Below, piece after piece: positions 31,700-41,732 of a stretch of DNA of 64,000 nt. Origin of the DNA: Phlebotomus papatasi (Eukaryota > Arthropoda > Insecta > Diptera > Psychodidae). Under the pieces are notes generated by a model that ran no database searches, was not told the DNA's origin, and was given only the letters and a program-made list of their open reading frames with translations. A program made the translations under genes and the position numbers. The number at the start of each line of letters is the position of its first letter. Within the stretch, counting starts at the first letter, position 1. The stretch covers positions 100,068,627-100,132,626 of the forward strand of contig NC_077223.1 of the NCBI RefSeq assembly GCF_024763615.1, given 5' to 3'.

Positions 31700-32680
31700 T
31701 AGGGTAAGTGTGCCAAATTTCGGCCAGCTTCTAATTTCGGCCACTTTGAGTATAATTTCGGCCATACAAATAAATTAATTAAAATCAAAGACCGTTAAAT
31801 TTTAGGTATAATTTGAATTTAAATTGCATTGTAAAAACTCAGTGTGGAAAGAGTCTTACAAAAAATGTGTCATATCGATTGTGTTTCTAGCAGTCTTATG
31901 TTTTGTGGTGAAATGCATAAGGTTTTCCATTGGTGTTTTTCATGAAAATTGATTAGTTTTCATTAAAGATTGTTTCTGTTTATGTTAATAGTGAACCAAT
32001 CTTTAAATTTCGGGTAAAATTTCCCAGCTGGATCCTGTATTTCGCGTAAAAAAGTATATTCTTTGTGAGCGTCCCTTCAGTGAGGTAGTGTTGCCTATTC
32101 CGGCAACGTCTTTTGCTCTCCTAAATTTCTTATTCATTTTATGTTTTTTTTTTTTTAATTTCTGATTTCTACAATGTCCAGAGAAAAAAACCATCGCTTC
32201 TATAAAAAGATTATATGGAAAAGGCCTTGGAAGAGTTCAGGAAGGGCAAATTGCTACGGGAATCTGCTCGTAAATTTGAGATGCTACTCTTCAGGTCTTA
32301 AAGGACAAATTACACGGGAGATCTCAGGGCTTGTGAGTCATATAAACGTATTAAACTAAATACTAAACTCGTTTTATTTGACGTTATGAAATTTTTTATC
32401 CATTGCATCACAAAAGGTGGTCAGAAAAAGGTGGCCGGTATTTCACTCAAAGTGGCCGGAATACTACCCAAAGCAATATCCATATTTTTATTAATTTTTC
32501 AATATTTTAGGAGGTGATTTAAAGAAAACAAATATGATAAACTAGTTTTCAAGGTTCCACACAACCCTCCCGAAAAGGAAGTAACAAAAATATCAATATG
32601 AATTAAAAATATTGCATTTCAAACTTAGGACTTCGGTGCTTATATGCAACTATGCCGAAATTTGGCACACTTACCCCATA
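31700..32680. mobile_element. TA-flanked TAGGG element, AATTTCGGCCA family, long copy
   Basis: Ends are TAGGGTAAGTGTGCCAAATT and AATTTGGCACACTTACCCC(A)TA. The left arm has the word AATTTCGGCCA three times, the first two at a 17-bp pitch. Further reversed words (AAGTGGCCGGAATACT, AGGTGGCCGGTATTTC) lie near 32415-32470, and GCCGAAATTTGGCAC at the right end. It carries a frameshifted transposase start (32174-32280). A shorter copy is at 46868-47274. Confidence 0.85.
32174..32280 (+). pseudogene. Pogo-type transposase N-terminal remnant with frameshift
   Basis: From the ATG at 32174 the frame gives MSREKNHRFYKK. A shift of frame is then needed, after which DYMEKALEEFRKGKLLRESA, then RKFE, are read at 32209-32280. 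That second part is a good match to the psq-type helix-turn-helix of pogo-like transposases (EKALEEVRxGKxSxREAARKF). The sequence then degenerates. It lies within the AATTTCGGCCA element and is the best of the five remnants in the window. The shift is probably a one-base deletion in an A-run. Confidence 0.65.
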
Positions 32681-32721
32681 CCTTAAAATATAGTGAAAAG
32701 AAGAATGCATAATTTAGGATA

Positions 32722-32951
32722 TAGGGTAAAGTGTATAATTTGGAATTAGTGTTTCAAGTTGGACATGGCTTTTTTCTTGATAAATACAGTGCAAAATTTG
32801 TTTTTAAGCATAAGGAACCAAATTTTAAAACTAAAGCATTAAAAATATACAAATAAAAATGAAGTACTAAATTTATCAAGACGAAAAGCCCTGTCCAAAT
32901 TGTACCATTGTCCAACTTGTACCACTGTCCAACCTGTACCACTTTACCCTA
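32722..32951. mobile_element. TA-flanked TAGGG element, GGTACAAGTTGGACA family
   Basis: The right arm in reverse complement reads TAGGGTAAA followed by three units at a 17-bp pitch: GTGGTACAGGTTGGACA, GTGGTACAAGTTGGACA and ATGGTACAATTTGGACA. The left arm begins TAGGGTAAAGTGTATAATTT and has degenerate equivalents (AATTTGGAATTAG, CAAGTTGGACATGG). Length is 230 bp. The TTGGACA core is shared with the 1072-bp family. Confidence 0.85.
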
Positions 32952-33052
32952 CTATTTTAAAATTTCTAAAGAAAAATGTCTTTTATTAATTTTATCGTAT
33001 GTGTGTGACTTTACTACGTCTTGTGAGGTCGAGATAATTGAAATTAGATCAT

Positions 33053-33321
33053 TAAGTCTCTGGTACACCTTTTAAATCGATAAAATTTTATGAAATCAAA
33101 ATTCACGTTCTTTTCTTTCTCAAAAGATTTGCATAAGTCCATCCCACTGTTTCGGACTCGAAATTGGACTGAACTCAATTTACTTTCTTATGATGTTCAA
33201 AAGAAGAAAAAGAGTGGGAAGTGGGATGAAGTAGTCATATGAAAAGCTTTTAAAAAAGAAAGGGATATGAATTTTGAGTTTATGAAATTTTCCTGATCTA
33301 AAAGGTGTGCCGGAGCTATTA
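33053..33321. mobile_element. GGTGTGCCGGAGC element, copy 2
   Basis: CTCTGGTACACCTTTTAAATC at the left is a mutated end; AAAAGGTGTGCCGGAGCTA at the right is well kept. The interior resembles copies 1 and 3, with CATATGAAAAGC and a purine-rich right half. Ends are approximate by a few bases. Confidence 0.75.
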
Positions 33322-33477
33322 GAAATTTAAATTGGAATTGACAGATTCCTTCATAGCTTTTGAAAATTACAAAGTATACTACCCCTTGGAAAGTGGTGGC
33401 AAAGTATCCCAGGCTTTCCCTAAGTACTCGAACTCATGATTTAGGTGATATATCTCAATTTTCGCATAACTTACCGT

Positions 33478-33530
33478 TTATCCCTTTAACGACGAGACAC
33501 TTTTGGATTTTTCCGCTCAAAATCCGGATG
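33478..33530 (+). repeat. Single end of the piggyBac-like family
   Basis: TTATCCCTTTAACGACGAGA matches the left end at 61737 after one change in TTAA. No partner end was found to the right, so the element is truncated or has lost its other end. Confidence 0.5.
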
Positions 33531-33589
33531 GGCTTCCGAAGAGGAATTTGACGCTAAATTTCTTCCTAGTGCTAGGGTCTTGACAGACA

Positions 33590-33680
33590 TGAGACATAAG
33601 ACAGACATAAGGGTCAAACTACATTTCCATCATTTTCCATTAAATAGTCTCTTGGTTTAAGTCGTAAGTGTGTCTAGGGC
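33590..33680 (+). repeat. Copy of the TTAAGCCGAGAGAC small element (degenerate)
   Basis: AACTACATTTCCATCATTTT followed by CCATTAA and AGTCTC...TTAAGTCGTAAGTGTGTCTA corresponds to 55800-55877. The left end is decayed. Other copies are at 41053 and 55771. Confidence 0.55.
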
Positions 33681-34727
33681 ATTACATGGACGTTTGCGGA
33701 AATCTGTATAGGACTTTCTAATAAGAAATGTCCACGAACTTCCATGGCCTCTCCAACGAATATTTCCACGTCTTTTCCTATGGATTTAGCGGTATAATTG
33801 GCAATCAGCCCTTTAAAAATTCGGGAAAATTCTTTTTATTTCCACGAAATTTAATCATATTATATTACAACCGTTATTTTAAATAACTATTCCCTTCATG
33901 TAATTTGTAACAAAAAGTTTCCTTAAAATGATCCCTAAATTTATCACAATAAATTAAGATTCATCAGAAATCATGTGAGTAATTAATTAAAAGAGACAGG
34001 CACTAGTCTCAAGCAATAGGAAAAATTGTCTGTCTCAATGAGGGCCTGTTGAGTATTTTCCATCAGATGTTTGGACTGTTAGAGTAGCGATACACTGCGA
34101 GAAAAAATAGAAGATACGAGGAAGATAAATAAAAGTCAAGTGAATTTCAACGTTATTATGGATGTGATAAACATAAACTTCTCCTTAAGATACTCTTTTA
34201 AGTATTACACTCTGTTTGGAGTGATGATCATAAATGAAAAGTTGTTAAATTAAGGCGGGGAATATTTACATTGTATACTTGGAAATCACTTTTTGAAGTG
34301 TGCCCATAAACTTTGGCCACTTGAAGATGTCAAATAAACCTCGAAAGATTATTTGACATCTCCATCTCACACGGAAACATTTCGTACTTCGTGATCATTT
34401 GAATTCTTTTTTAATTATGGACTTTTTCATGATTTATGTGATTTATCTCTTTTAGAGTTTTTTTGATTTAGATGTAATTTATCTCTAATATTCCTGTTTC
34501 AGCAAAAAAATCTAAATAGATGGTATTGTGAAAGTCTTTTTTTCATTTTAAATTGCGTTCTAAATTAAGATGATTATTGCGATTTTGGGAATTATTTATG
34601 TCAAGAGTACAATATATTTGTAAATAAATTCCATCATGACTGAAAATTTTTATATTTCCAATGAGATTTGCATAAAAATTCATTTTACTGTGATTATTTC
34701 TGTCTGTCTATCCTCCCTTTTTTTCAG
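33681..34727. other. No gene seen
   Basis: AT-rich sequence. GGTTTATTTGACATCTTCAAG-like text near 34325-34370 forms a small inverted pair (AAGATGTCAAATAA / TTATTTGACATCTCC). Nothing coding is visible before the acceptor at 34727. Confidence 0.45.
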
Positions 34728-34861
34728 TTTCACGTTAAGCGTGCCCATAAGGGAAATTTCATTGCATTTTTATATGTATGAAAATCTCAAATTATCCGCT
34801 GATGATGACTCCCATCCTCCAAACGCAATTCCAAAAGCTGCCATCGTCAGTAATACATGGG
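34728..34861 (+). CDS. Weak internal-exon candidate, unrecognised
   Basis: A good acceptor with a long pyrimidine run (CCTCCCTTTTTTTCAG, ending 34727) and a modest donor (ATGGG|GTAAAT at 34862) bracket 134 bases. In the open frame it reads LHFYMYENLKL, then SADDDSHPPNAIPKAAIVSN. Its second half is less AT-rich and has codon use like real coding DNA. It starts in phase 2, which fits the end of the candidate exon at 22146-22342. No family is recognised, and chance is possible. Confidence 0.33.
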
Positions 34862-35639
34862 GTAAATGTGAAAAAAAAAATTGAGTGAATTTGTGGTATA
34901 TTCCCCAGTGATAGCGGCTTAGAAAAATCCCTTCGAATAGCATTTTTATCTCTCATTTCAAATTTTTAATTTAATGAAACACACATAGTGGGGCTCGTTA
35001 GGATACCCATTCCCCAACCAAACTTTCACCATTCTGTCCAGTACATTTCAGTGGATGCCTTTTTAGTAAAGCTCCACTCATTTTCCACAGAATTCCTGCA
35101 TCATCCAAATAGAAAGGCATTTCAGTAGAAAAAAATCTTAGGGTGTCATTACACTAAAGCAAGAGAGATCTTTGAACCATAAGAATGTAATAACAATAAA
35201 AATAAATTGCAATTTTTACCCACAAGAAATCTCCCTACTTTTTCGCTAAGACTCTGTGTAATTTTTGTCGTCATCGACGCTTTTTTAGCGGTTTCAAGCA
35301 TCCTAAATGATTTGGTTTTTCCTGGGATGGAGTAACTGCTTAAGTTGATAACCCATTGTTAAAAATTTAGGAGAACAATCTAGTTTAACACCCCAATTGA
35401 CGATATTTCTAAATGCCCCATAGACTGAATAAATGTTAATAAAATACTCGGGAAACATTTCAAATTTCACCTTGTAAAAGCTAAAAGACGGACAGCGTGG
35501 AAATCCGGAAAAATTAATTAAAACTTAGTATTCTTTAAAATTTCAATCAAAAAGTCTATAATTCTAATTATAGACTAATTATAGAATAGATCTAATTATA
35601 GGATTATTTTTTTATTGTAAGTGTGACCTTTTGTCCACT

Positions 35640-35918
35640 TTGGGGCTGATGCCCTAATCTATGGCTCACAGCTCGGTCAGAGCTAGCCATTTTCTTCTCA
35701 CAATGCTTGTTAGGGCACTTTTATACAGAGCAGTATTAACTGTTTTTTTTTTCTTTTTCGTAACATGATTCATTGTAAAATTTAAAATAAATATTGTATA
35801 AAATTTATACATCCTATGGATGATCGGCATATACAACCTGTGATGGAGTTTTCCACCGTTTTCACTCCTGAGGTTGGTCATCAACGCTAAGACGGCGGTG
35901 GCCGCTAATAATTACAAT
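35640..35918 (+). repeat. Retroelement tail, left part, split by an LTR element
   Basis: TCCTGAGGTTGGTCATCAACG, GGCGGTGGCCGC and AATTACAAT run up to 35918. The sequence resumes at 38851 (CAATGTACTTGTGTGG) and ends with AATAAATATC and an (ATCT)n tail at about 38911. The core matches 26600-26722 and 2442-2540. The inserted LTR element duplicated CAAT. Confidence 0.65.
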
Positions 35919-36226
35919 TGAAGAAAGGATAATTGAAAGAGATTAAATCGCGATGAGCCACCACGCAAATTCCGATACTCGCGGGAGAATTATCGTTACC
36001 CATTGGAGAGCTGCATCCCTGCGCAAACCCACTGCACTCACCAAAAGGCAACGATAGACTGACTGATAGAAAAGGACGTGCGCACAGCTCCCCTCAAGAC
36101 GTCAACACCTTAAGTGACGGCTTCTATCCCAGCGAGCACAGATACGATGATGGCTCAAGTATTAATTATGTTACTCTAATGGGAACTTTAATAAATTTCA
36201 TCGAATCTGTAATGCATTGTTCTACA
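35919..36226 (-). repeat. LTR (3' LTR relative to gag)
   Basis: This 308-bp repeat runs from TGAAGAAAGGATAATTG to TTGTTCTACA on the plus strand and is identical by eye to 38543-38850. The CAAT target duplication lies directly before it. Confidence 0.92.
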
Positions 36227-36855
36227 TTCGGCCATTCCTGACGTGTTGCCGTCCCCTGGCAACGGTATTGGCACATTACGTTAAATTAAATTTAGTTTAT
36301 TCGACTTTGAGTGCAACAAAAATTAACAGTCGAGAAACTCATAATTCAAGCAAAGAACAATGCAGACCAGTCGTAAAATTCACGACTGAAGTGAACAATG
36401 ATGCCAGTTATTGCCTCTGTATCCAGCAAAACTGATTTTCCGCATCATTTTCCCGCTTTACCAGTGATGCCGGTTATTGCAACCGATTTTCCGCATCACT
36501 TGTCCAGCACACAAAATCCGTGTACTGTCCAGGCCTGTTGGAGCTCTTTCCCTTGTGTTGTCCGGCGCCAAATTCTGAAAAGACATAACCTCAAATTGTT
36601 GCATGGGTTAGATATCTTCTTTGACTAGCCCGTGTGTTGCCAGGCTGACCAGATCAATAATTCGATCTGCCAGAGTCCCAAAATAGAACATATTTTGACT
36701 CTGAATCAACTCTTTATTTCCATCAATGTCATCCTAACATCCTCAATAATTCAAGTTCGAATATTTAAGTGGCATTAAAGACAATGATAAAGTTACAAAC
36801 TTCAGGAAATAATTTTCTCATGAAACTCCGCCCTGAATCCCATGTTCATGAATTT

Positions 36856-37686
36856 TTATTTCTGGCAATTCCTCCTCAAGTGACCTACCGCATTACAACG
36901 GTAACAACGACGATTCTCCGAACCCCTGACTTCATTTTGTTTTCCATCTTTAGACGTCTTTGGATTCGACTCCGCTGTTTGTTTGCCTTGAGAAGTTGAA
37001 GGGTTTCCCGAACTGATGCTAGATCTGTTCCTATCGGCAAAACGTCTAGACACCTTGGATTCACCAGAGCAATCTCCATCTTCCTCAACCTTCAACATGT
37101 GTTGCAAAAATTGTGGAAGGCTGCATGATGGCAAAGTCCACAGAACCTTGCGATCCGCAGCACTAGGAAGTCCCTTGATAAGGTACTCCTTGATGGTCTC
37201 GTCCCCCAGGTGAATTCTTCTAGCCATCTTCACTTTCTCATGGTAGTATTCCTCCAGTGTCTCGCTAGGGCGACGCTTCCGGGCGTTCAACTTCTCATGA
37301 ACTTCCGATTCACGTAGGTGTTTCGGAAAGTTAGCTTCCAAATCTCTCTTGAATACTTCCCAAGAATCAACGGTGCCTTCTGCAGCTTCCAACCAATTCT
37401 GCGCTGGTCCTTTCACTCTCAAAGAGGCATACAAAAGCATTTGCGAGGATGTCCACTTGTAAACTTGACCCAGAGTTTCGATTTTGTTGATCCATTCACG
37501 AGCAAACAGGAATTTTCCATCGTATTTAATGCCATGGAATTCTGGAATCATGAGCTCGATCTCCTTTACCCCAACATTCGGTGCTTGAGCTGAGATAACA
37601 GTGTCAGGCGAGGTACGCCTTCCCAGGGTTTCATCCAACACTCCAGAACGAGTCAATCTGGGCATTGCGATAGCCTCTGTTGTCAC
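36856..37686 (-). CDS. gag: Retrotransposon Gag with CCHC zinc knuckle
   Basis: The 276-residue protein has a Ty3/gypsy-type capsid region (about residues 45-190): IPEFHG, then WINKIETLGQVY, LYASLRVKGPAQNWLE, VFKRDLEANFPK and LEEYYHEKVKMAR fit the retrotransposon gag pattern. A basic, Ser-rich linker (about 205-255) follows, then one CCHC knuckle, C261-x2-C264-x4-H269-x4-C274, just two residues before the stop. Gag packages element RNA into particles. The frame is open throughout, and the normal stop after the knuckle shows that this is not a broken Gag-Pol frame. An autonomous partner would have to supply the enzymes. The start Met at 37686 has about 0.86 kb of leader back to the LTR, longer than usual. 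Confidence 0.9.
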   Translation of the reverse strand: MTTEAIAMPRLTRSGVLDETLGRRTSPDTVISAQAPNVGVKEIELMIPEFHGIKYDGKFLFAREWINKIETLGQVYKWTSSQMLLYASLRVKGPAQNWLEAAEGTVDSWEVFKRDLEANFPKHLRESEVHEKLNARKRRPSETLEEYYHEKVKMARRIHLGDETIKEYLIKGLPSAADRKVLWTLPSCSLPQFLQHMLKVEEDGDCSGESKVSRRFADRNRSSISSGNPSTSQGKQTAESNPKTSKDGKQNEVRGSENRRCYRCNAVGHLRRNCQK

Positions 37687-38542
37687 AGGATTGAAATGAG
37701 AATCACTAAAAGGACAATAAAATTAATCACTGCCAACAAATACAACAGAAAAGTGTTTCTTTTACCTCACTGCATTAATTTTAGGAATTTATCCACCGAC
37801 AGTCTCGAAAATCACTATAAAATTGCAACAACCCTCTATAATTTTTCAGAAAAATTCCACAGAAAAATATTGCGCAATGACTTCCAAGAAAAACGAACAC
37901 GATCAAACGCGATCGACAGAGAACAAAAGTGCTTCCCCCTTTAAGCACAAATTGTCCGCTCTCCCTCACAGACACCAACACTCATTTGGGTGCACCCTTT
38001 CACACCAACGCATTCACACTATGCTCTTTCATACTCTCCTTCATGATACCCCCTTTGTCTTTATTCCTAGAAATTTTCCATCTATCAGACAAGAACTGGT
38101 AATCAAGGTTAAATCTGATGGCTTTAATTTTCTTTCAAATAAATCAAATTTCTCCCGCACTTTTTGGCGGTTTGCGTGGCTTACCAATTTTCTCCCTTTC
38201 GCTCTACGCCCCAGCCTTTGGTGGCCGAAGCCGAAATGCGCACGAGCTTGTGTGTGTACAAACCATTTTCTCCTTCACGTTGATCTCTCGCTCGCTCAGC
38301 TGCTTCCCCTCCGAAAGCTGCTCTCTGGTTGCTTGTCACCCCTAGCACACCAAACACACACACACGCGTACGATCACGTCGAAGCGCTGTGGCTCATTTT
38401 CCCTCCCTCTCGATCACATGCGACTTGTGCGACTTAGGAAAATCCCCGCAATGCAAGACATGACGAAATACCACTGAAAGCTTTTTTTTCACAATTCGCG
38501 GCCCACTTTTATGGGTCTTTTTGAATTAATCCCACTTCTGAA

Positions 38543-38850
38543 TGAAGAAAGGATAATTGAAAGAGATTAAATCGCGATGAGCCACCACGCAAATTCCGAT
38601 ACTCGCGGGAGAATTATCGTTACCCATTGGAGAGCTGCATCCCTGCGCAAACCCACTGCACTCACCAAAAGGCAACGATAGACTGACTGATAGAAAAGGA
38701 CGTGCGCACAGCTCCCCTCAAGACGTCAACACCTTAAGTGACGGCTTCTATCCCAGCGAGCACAGATACGATGATGGCTCAAGTATTAATTATGTTACTC
38801 TAATGGGAACTTTAATAAATTTCATCGAATCTGTAATGCATTGTTCTACA
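38543..38850 (-). repeat. LTR (5' LTR relative to gag)
   Basis: Identical by eye to 35919-36226, TG...CA. CAAT follows directly. Being upstream of gag on the minus strand, it would hold the promoter, but no definite TATA box is claimed. Confidence 0.92.
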
Positions 38851-38915
38851 CAATGTACTTGTGTGGTTCCTTATAAGCATTGCTGATGAATAAATATCTA
38901 TCTATCTATCTTATA
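38851..38915 (+). repeat. Retroelement tail, right part
   Basis: This is the continuation of the tail interrupted at 35918. It holds TTATAAGCATTGCTGATG, then AATAAATATC and four or so ATCT repeats. Confidence 0.6.
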
Positions 38916-39053
38916 TTTATATTTGAGAAGTTAAAAAAGTAACAGCGGTTATTTGAAAATTAAGCAAGGGGTGCCCTATTTTCATCTTTAAGTTCTGGTT
39001 TTGTCTGGTTTCACGATACAACTTTAGAGTTCCTCGAAATTTTTCAAAACAAT

Positions 39054-40303
39054 GGCCTCGATTCTGAGACCATGATCAAGATCATAATTTCAAGTTGTCA
39101 AATATTTCCAAGATCAAGATTTCATATTCTGACGCAAAGAATTTATGAAACCTAAATTGTCTTAGCTAAGAACCAAGATTTCAAGATTTTCCACACTTAA
39201 CGAAACTTCACTTCTGACAAGTATCTTCATTTCTTTGCCGAATTTGTTGAAATTTCGCCAAATTAAATTACAAAAATTAATTATATGTTGTATTAAATAA
39301 TATATGACAGGCCATGATCGGGAATAAAAGAAGTGCAAACAAAACTTGTGACTTGTGATAAACCCTGAAATGCTTATACATGATATGATTCTTTTGCAGA
39401 TACTCTTCGGGTGTTGCACTTCAAAATGTACATCTAGAAATATGTACCATTACGATTAACCCTCTAACGGGTAAGACCGCCTCCAGGCGGTTTTCACAAA
39501 AATCACATTTACAGCGACAATAAAGGTTTTATTTATTTAAAAGTGCTATAGTGTCCTCGGTAATAGTCTTATAAACATCTCTTGAAAGTTTGAACTCCTT
39601 TTGACTCTTCGTTTTGTTGCTATTCCCAGTTTTGTGTGACAGGTCAAACAAAAAGCAACAAAAGATATTTATGCAAAAAAACTCATTTCCAATTTCCATA
39701 AAAATACCGATTTAAAGTTGTCTGACTAAAATAAATTTATTTTTTACTGAAAGATATGTCATTCTACTTTGTATATTTTATTTTAAAAATTTGAAAAAAA
39801 TAAAATTGTGAATTTTAGAAGCAAAAAGAGTTTCAAAAAATTTTTATATTTTCTCACCTAGCGCCTAAACTAAAAGAGATAATGAAGAATGGATGGTTTT
39901 TTCGACTTAATTATCCTTGGATCATAATTATCCTAGAAAACATTGTTTTAGAACTTTTTTTCGCATATTAAAGAAAACACCGTTAGAGGGTTAAATTACA
40001 AGATTAAACATATTTTTCATAATCATTCTCTTTTTGTCATCTCTTATAGAAATATATTCCTGATCAAAAACAATTTCCGCATGAAACTCTTCAAATTAAT
40101 AATATCTTGAAAATTCCGAGCAAATCTTGAAATATTGGTTCCAGAATTGAAAATCTTTATATCCACACGGTTTGTGTATTGTATTTCAAGAATAAAAGAC
40201 ATTTGATAAATTTGACATATTGATCTTGATTTTTTGATTTCAGAATATCAAATCTTGAAATTTTCTTGACCTTGATCTTGATCTTGGTCTCAGAATTGAG
40301 GCC
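39054..40303. mobile_element. GGCCTC inverted-repeat element with GATCAAGATC arms
   Basis: GGCCTCGATTCTGAGACC at the left mirrors GGTCTCAGAATTGAGGCC at the right. Both continue into repeats of (A)TGATCAAGATC / GATCTTGATCTTG. Words such as AAATCTTGAAAT recur in both arms. Length is 1250 bp, including a nested TTAA element (39456-39994), so about 0.7 kb without it. No transposase seen. Confidence 0.8.
39456..39994. mobile_element. TTAA-flanked CCCTCTAACGG element
   Basis: TTAA-CCCTCTAACGGG at the left and CCGTTAGAGGG-TTAA at the right bracket 539 bp. A small GC hairpin (ACCGCCTCCAGGCGGTT) follows the left end. TTAA plus CCC ends point to the piggyBac superfamily. It lies inside the GGCCTC element. 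Confidence 0.8.
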
Positions 40304-40567
40304 AATGTTTGGCTTTTTTTTAGATTTTGCAAAACAATTCTTAAGTTTCTCGGCTTTTACGAAGAAATTTTTAAGGTTTTCGAGTTTCGCAATTTTTGGA
40401 TTTTTTGAGTTTCGTGAAGCAATTTTGAAGTTGCTTAGATTTCATGAAACAATAGTAGATTTCACAATTTTTTTTTTGATGTAATTTTCGATGTTTGATG
40501 ATAATGTTCGATAATGTTTCGTGAGACATTCCTCGAGCAGTTCAAAGGAGTTTCTGTCGGAGACAGC

Positions 40568-40760
40568 CGAAATTCCGAAAGCCAAAATCCTGAAAAGAAG
40601 AATAATTTCCTAAGACACAAAAAAATTCCTTTTACCTCCAGCAAACGCGGTACAATCGTGGGAATAGCTGTGACACTTTTAAGAATTTAGGATTTTGGCT
40701 TTCGGAATTTTGGCGTTTGGGATTTTGGCTTTCGGGAATATGGCTTTCGGGATTTTGACC
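40568..40760. repeat. Short iterated GGCTTTCGG(A)ATTTT words
   Basis: GATTTTGGCTTTCGGAATTT, TTGGCGTTTGGGATTTTGGC, TTTCGGGAATATGGC and TTTCGGGATTTTG follow one another at 40688-40760, and a reversed copy (CCGAAAGCCAAAATCC) lies at about 40576. It is a degenerate short tandem repeat of roughly 15-18 bp with an inverted partner. Confidence 0.7.
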
Positions 40761-40846
40761 AGGACCCGCTTCTATATATGTGTCACCCCTTGCATTAAAG
40801 ATTCAAATGACAAAAACGTTGCAAGCATTGTCCCCTAAACAGACTT

Positions 40847-41053
40847 ATGTCGGCTTTAGACTGGAGGTTTAGCCCAGTTTCCGAAGGTCTCAAAAATCTA
40901 AATAACAAGCAATTTTATTGTTTTTCAAAATCTAATGAATCATTTACCCTTATAATCCAATCCTAAACAACAATTTTCTAAAAAATCGTGCCTGATCAGG
41001 AATTAGAGGAGTTAAACCAGATGCCTAAGTCTTAGGTCTGAAGCCCGTATTAC
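40847..41053 (+). mobile_element. GGTCTTCAGAC element (family M), copy 1
   Basis: It starts GTCGGCTTTAGACTGGAGG and ends TTAGGTCTGAAGCCCGTA. The segment CCGAAGGTCTCAAAA is shared with copies at 55115-55316 and 56303-56513. The ends form an imperfect inverted repeat of about 25 bp. Confidence 0.75.
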
Positions 41054-41141
41054 GGCTTAAGCCGAGAGACAGCTTTGTAGGAAACTGATGGGGACCATCA
41101 TTTTGATTATAATTCCATTAAGCTGTCTCCTGACTTAAGCC
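41053..41141. mobile_element. TTAAGCCGAGAGAC small element (family N)
   Basis: CTTAAGCCGAGAGACAGCTT at the left mirrors AAGCTGTCTCCTGACTTAAG at the right. It directly abuts the previous element. Related copies are at 55771 and 33590. Confidence 0.7.
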
Positions 41142-41204
41142 CTAGATCTGTTCAGTAGATTAGATTCATAACCATAGCAGTGGAATTGTCAATTTATTCG
41201 TTCC

Positions 41205-41346
41205 CTAAACTTTAAGGACGATTGGGTTACCGATTACCCAAAACAAAAAAAAATAAGGTCATCTTAGGTTATGTTTTGCTCTAAGAAATCAGAAAAGATT
41301 TTTTTCTGACCGCCAATTTTCAATCCACTCATCTTTAAAGGGTTAA
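41205..41346. mobile_element. Short piggyBac-like element
   Basis: Left end CTAAACTTTAAGGACGA (degenerate) and right end CATCTTTAAAGGG-TTAA bracket 142 bp. It is a deleted family member. Confidence 0.6.
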
Positions 41347-41465
41347 GAGAGAGTTCAGAATCAAGTATTAATGGATTTTGTTTGCATCTTCGATATTGTT
41401 AAATTTGTAAAAAAAAGATCGCAGTGAAAATCAAAAAAAAAATTATGGCATTTTGAAAAAAAAAC

Positions 41466-41597
41466 TTAACCCTTTAAGGACGAGTGATACACCGGCGTCC
41501 TAAATACAAAACCCATTTTTTCTGACTATTTAAAAGATATGATAACTTTCTAATCAAAAAAAGTTTTTGTTTTTGGGACACTCTTCCTTTAAGGTCC
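41466..41597. mobile_element. Piggybac-like fragment interrupted at its right end
   Basis: TTAACCCTTTAAGGACGAG, then ACACCGGCGTCC, match the right end of 61737-62260 in reverse. Its other end is decayed (ACTCTTCCTTTAAGG) and abuts the element at 41591. Confidence 0.55.
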
Positions 41598-41732
41598 CTA
41601 CACATTAGGAGCAATTTTCGTCAAAAAATGCATTTTTGACAGAATTTTGACGTTTCCACTTACAGAACTGCAAACAATTTCCTTCAAAAATGGGTTTTTG
41701 ACGAAAATTGCTCCCATTGTGTAAAGGCCTTT
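41591..41732. mobile_element. GGAGCAATTTTCGTCAAAAA inverted-repeat element
   Basis: AAGGTCCCTACACATTAGGA at the left, continuing GCAATTTTCGTCAAAAA, mirrors the right side (TTTTTGACGAAAATTGCTCC, then CATTGTGTAAAGGCCTT). Arms of about 37 bp enclose a short centre that itself repeats TTTTTGAC. Length is 142 bp. No second copy in the window. Confidence 0.8.

Larger units (their letters stand above)
35919..38850 (-). mobile_element. Gag-only LTR retrotransposon (2932 bp)
   Basis: Two 308-bp direct repeats (35919-36226 and 38543-38850) begin TG and end CA and look identical base for base. CAAT flanks the element on both sides (35915-35918, 38851-38854), a 4-bp target duplication. The only long frame is a gag gene on the minus strand. 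Between the gag stop and the 3' LTR are about 630 bp without protease, reverse transcriptase or integrase. It resembles the non-autonomous class known in plants as TR-GAG. A primer-binding site should start next to 38542 on the minus strand; TTCAGAAGTGGGATTAATTC is there but I cannot assign it to a tRNA. No strong polypurine tract is seen. Confidence 0.9.

Noticed and set aside
36398..36628. Small plus-strand frames inside the LTR element as genes
   Set aside because: They lie antisense to the element in its non-coding 3' part and have no domain.
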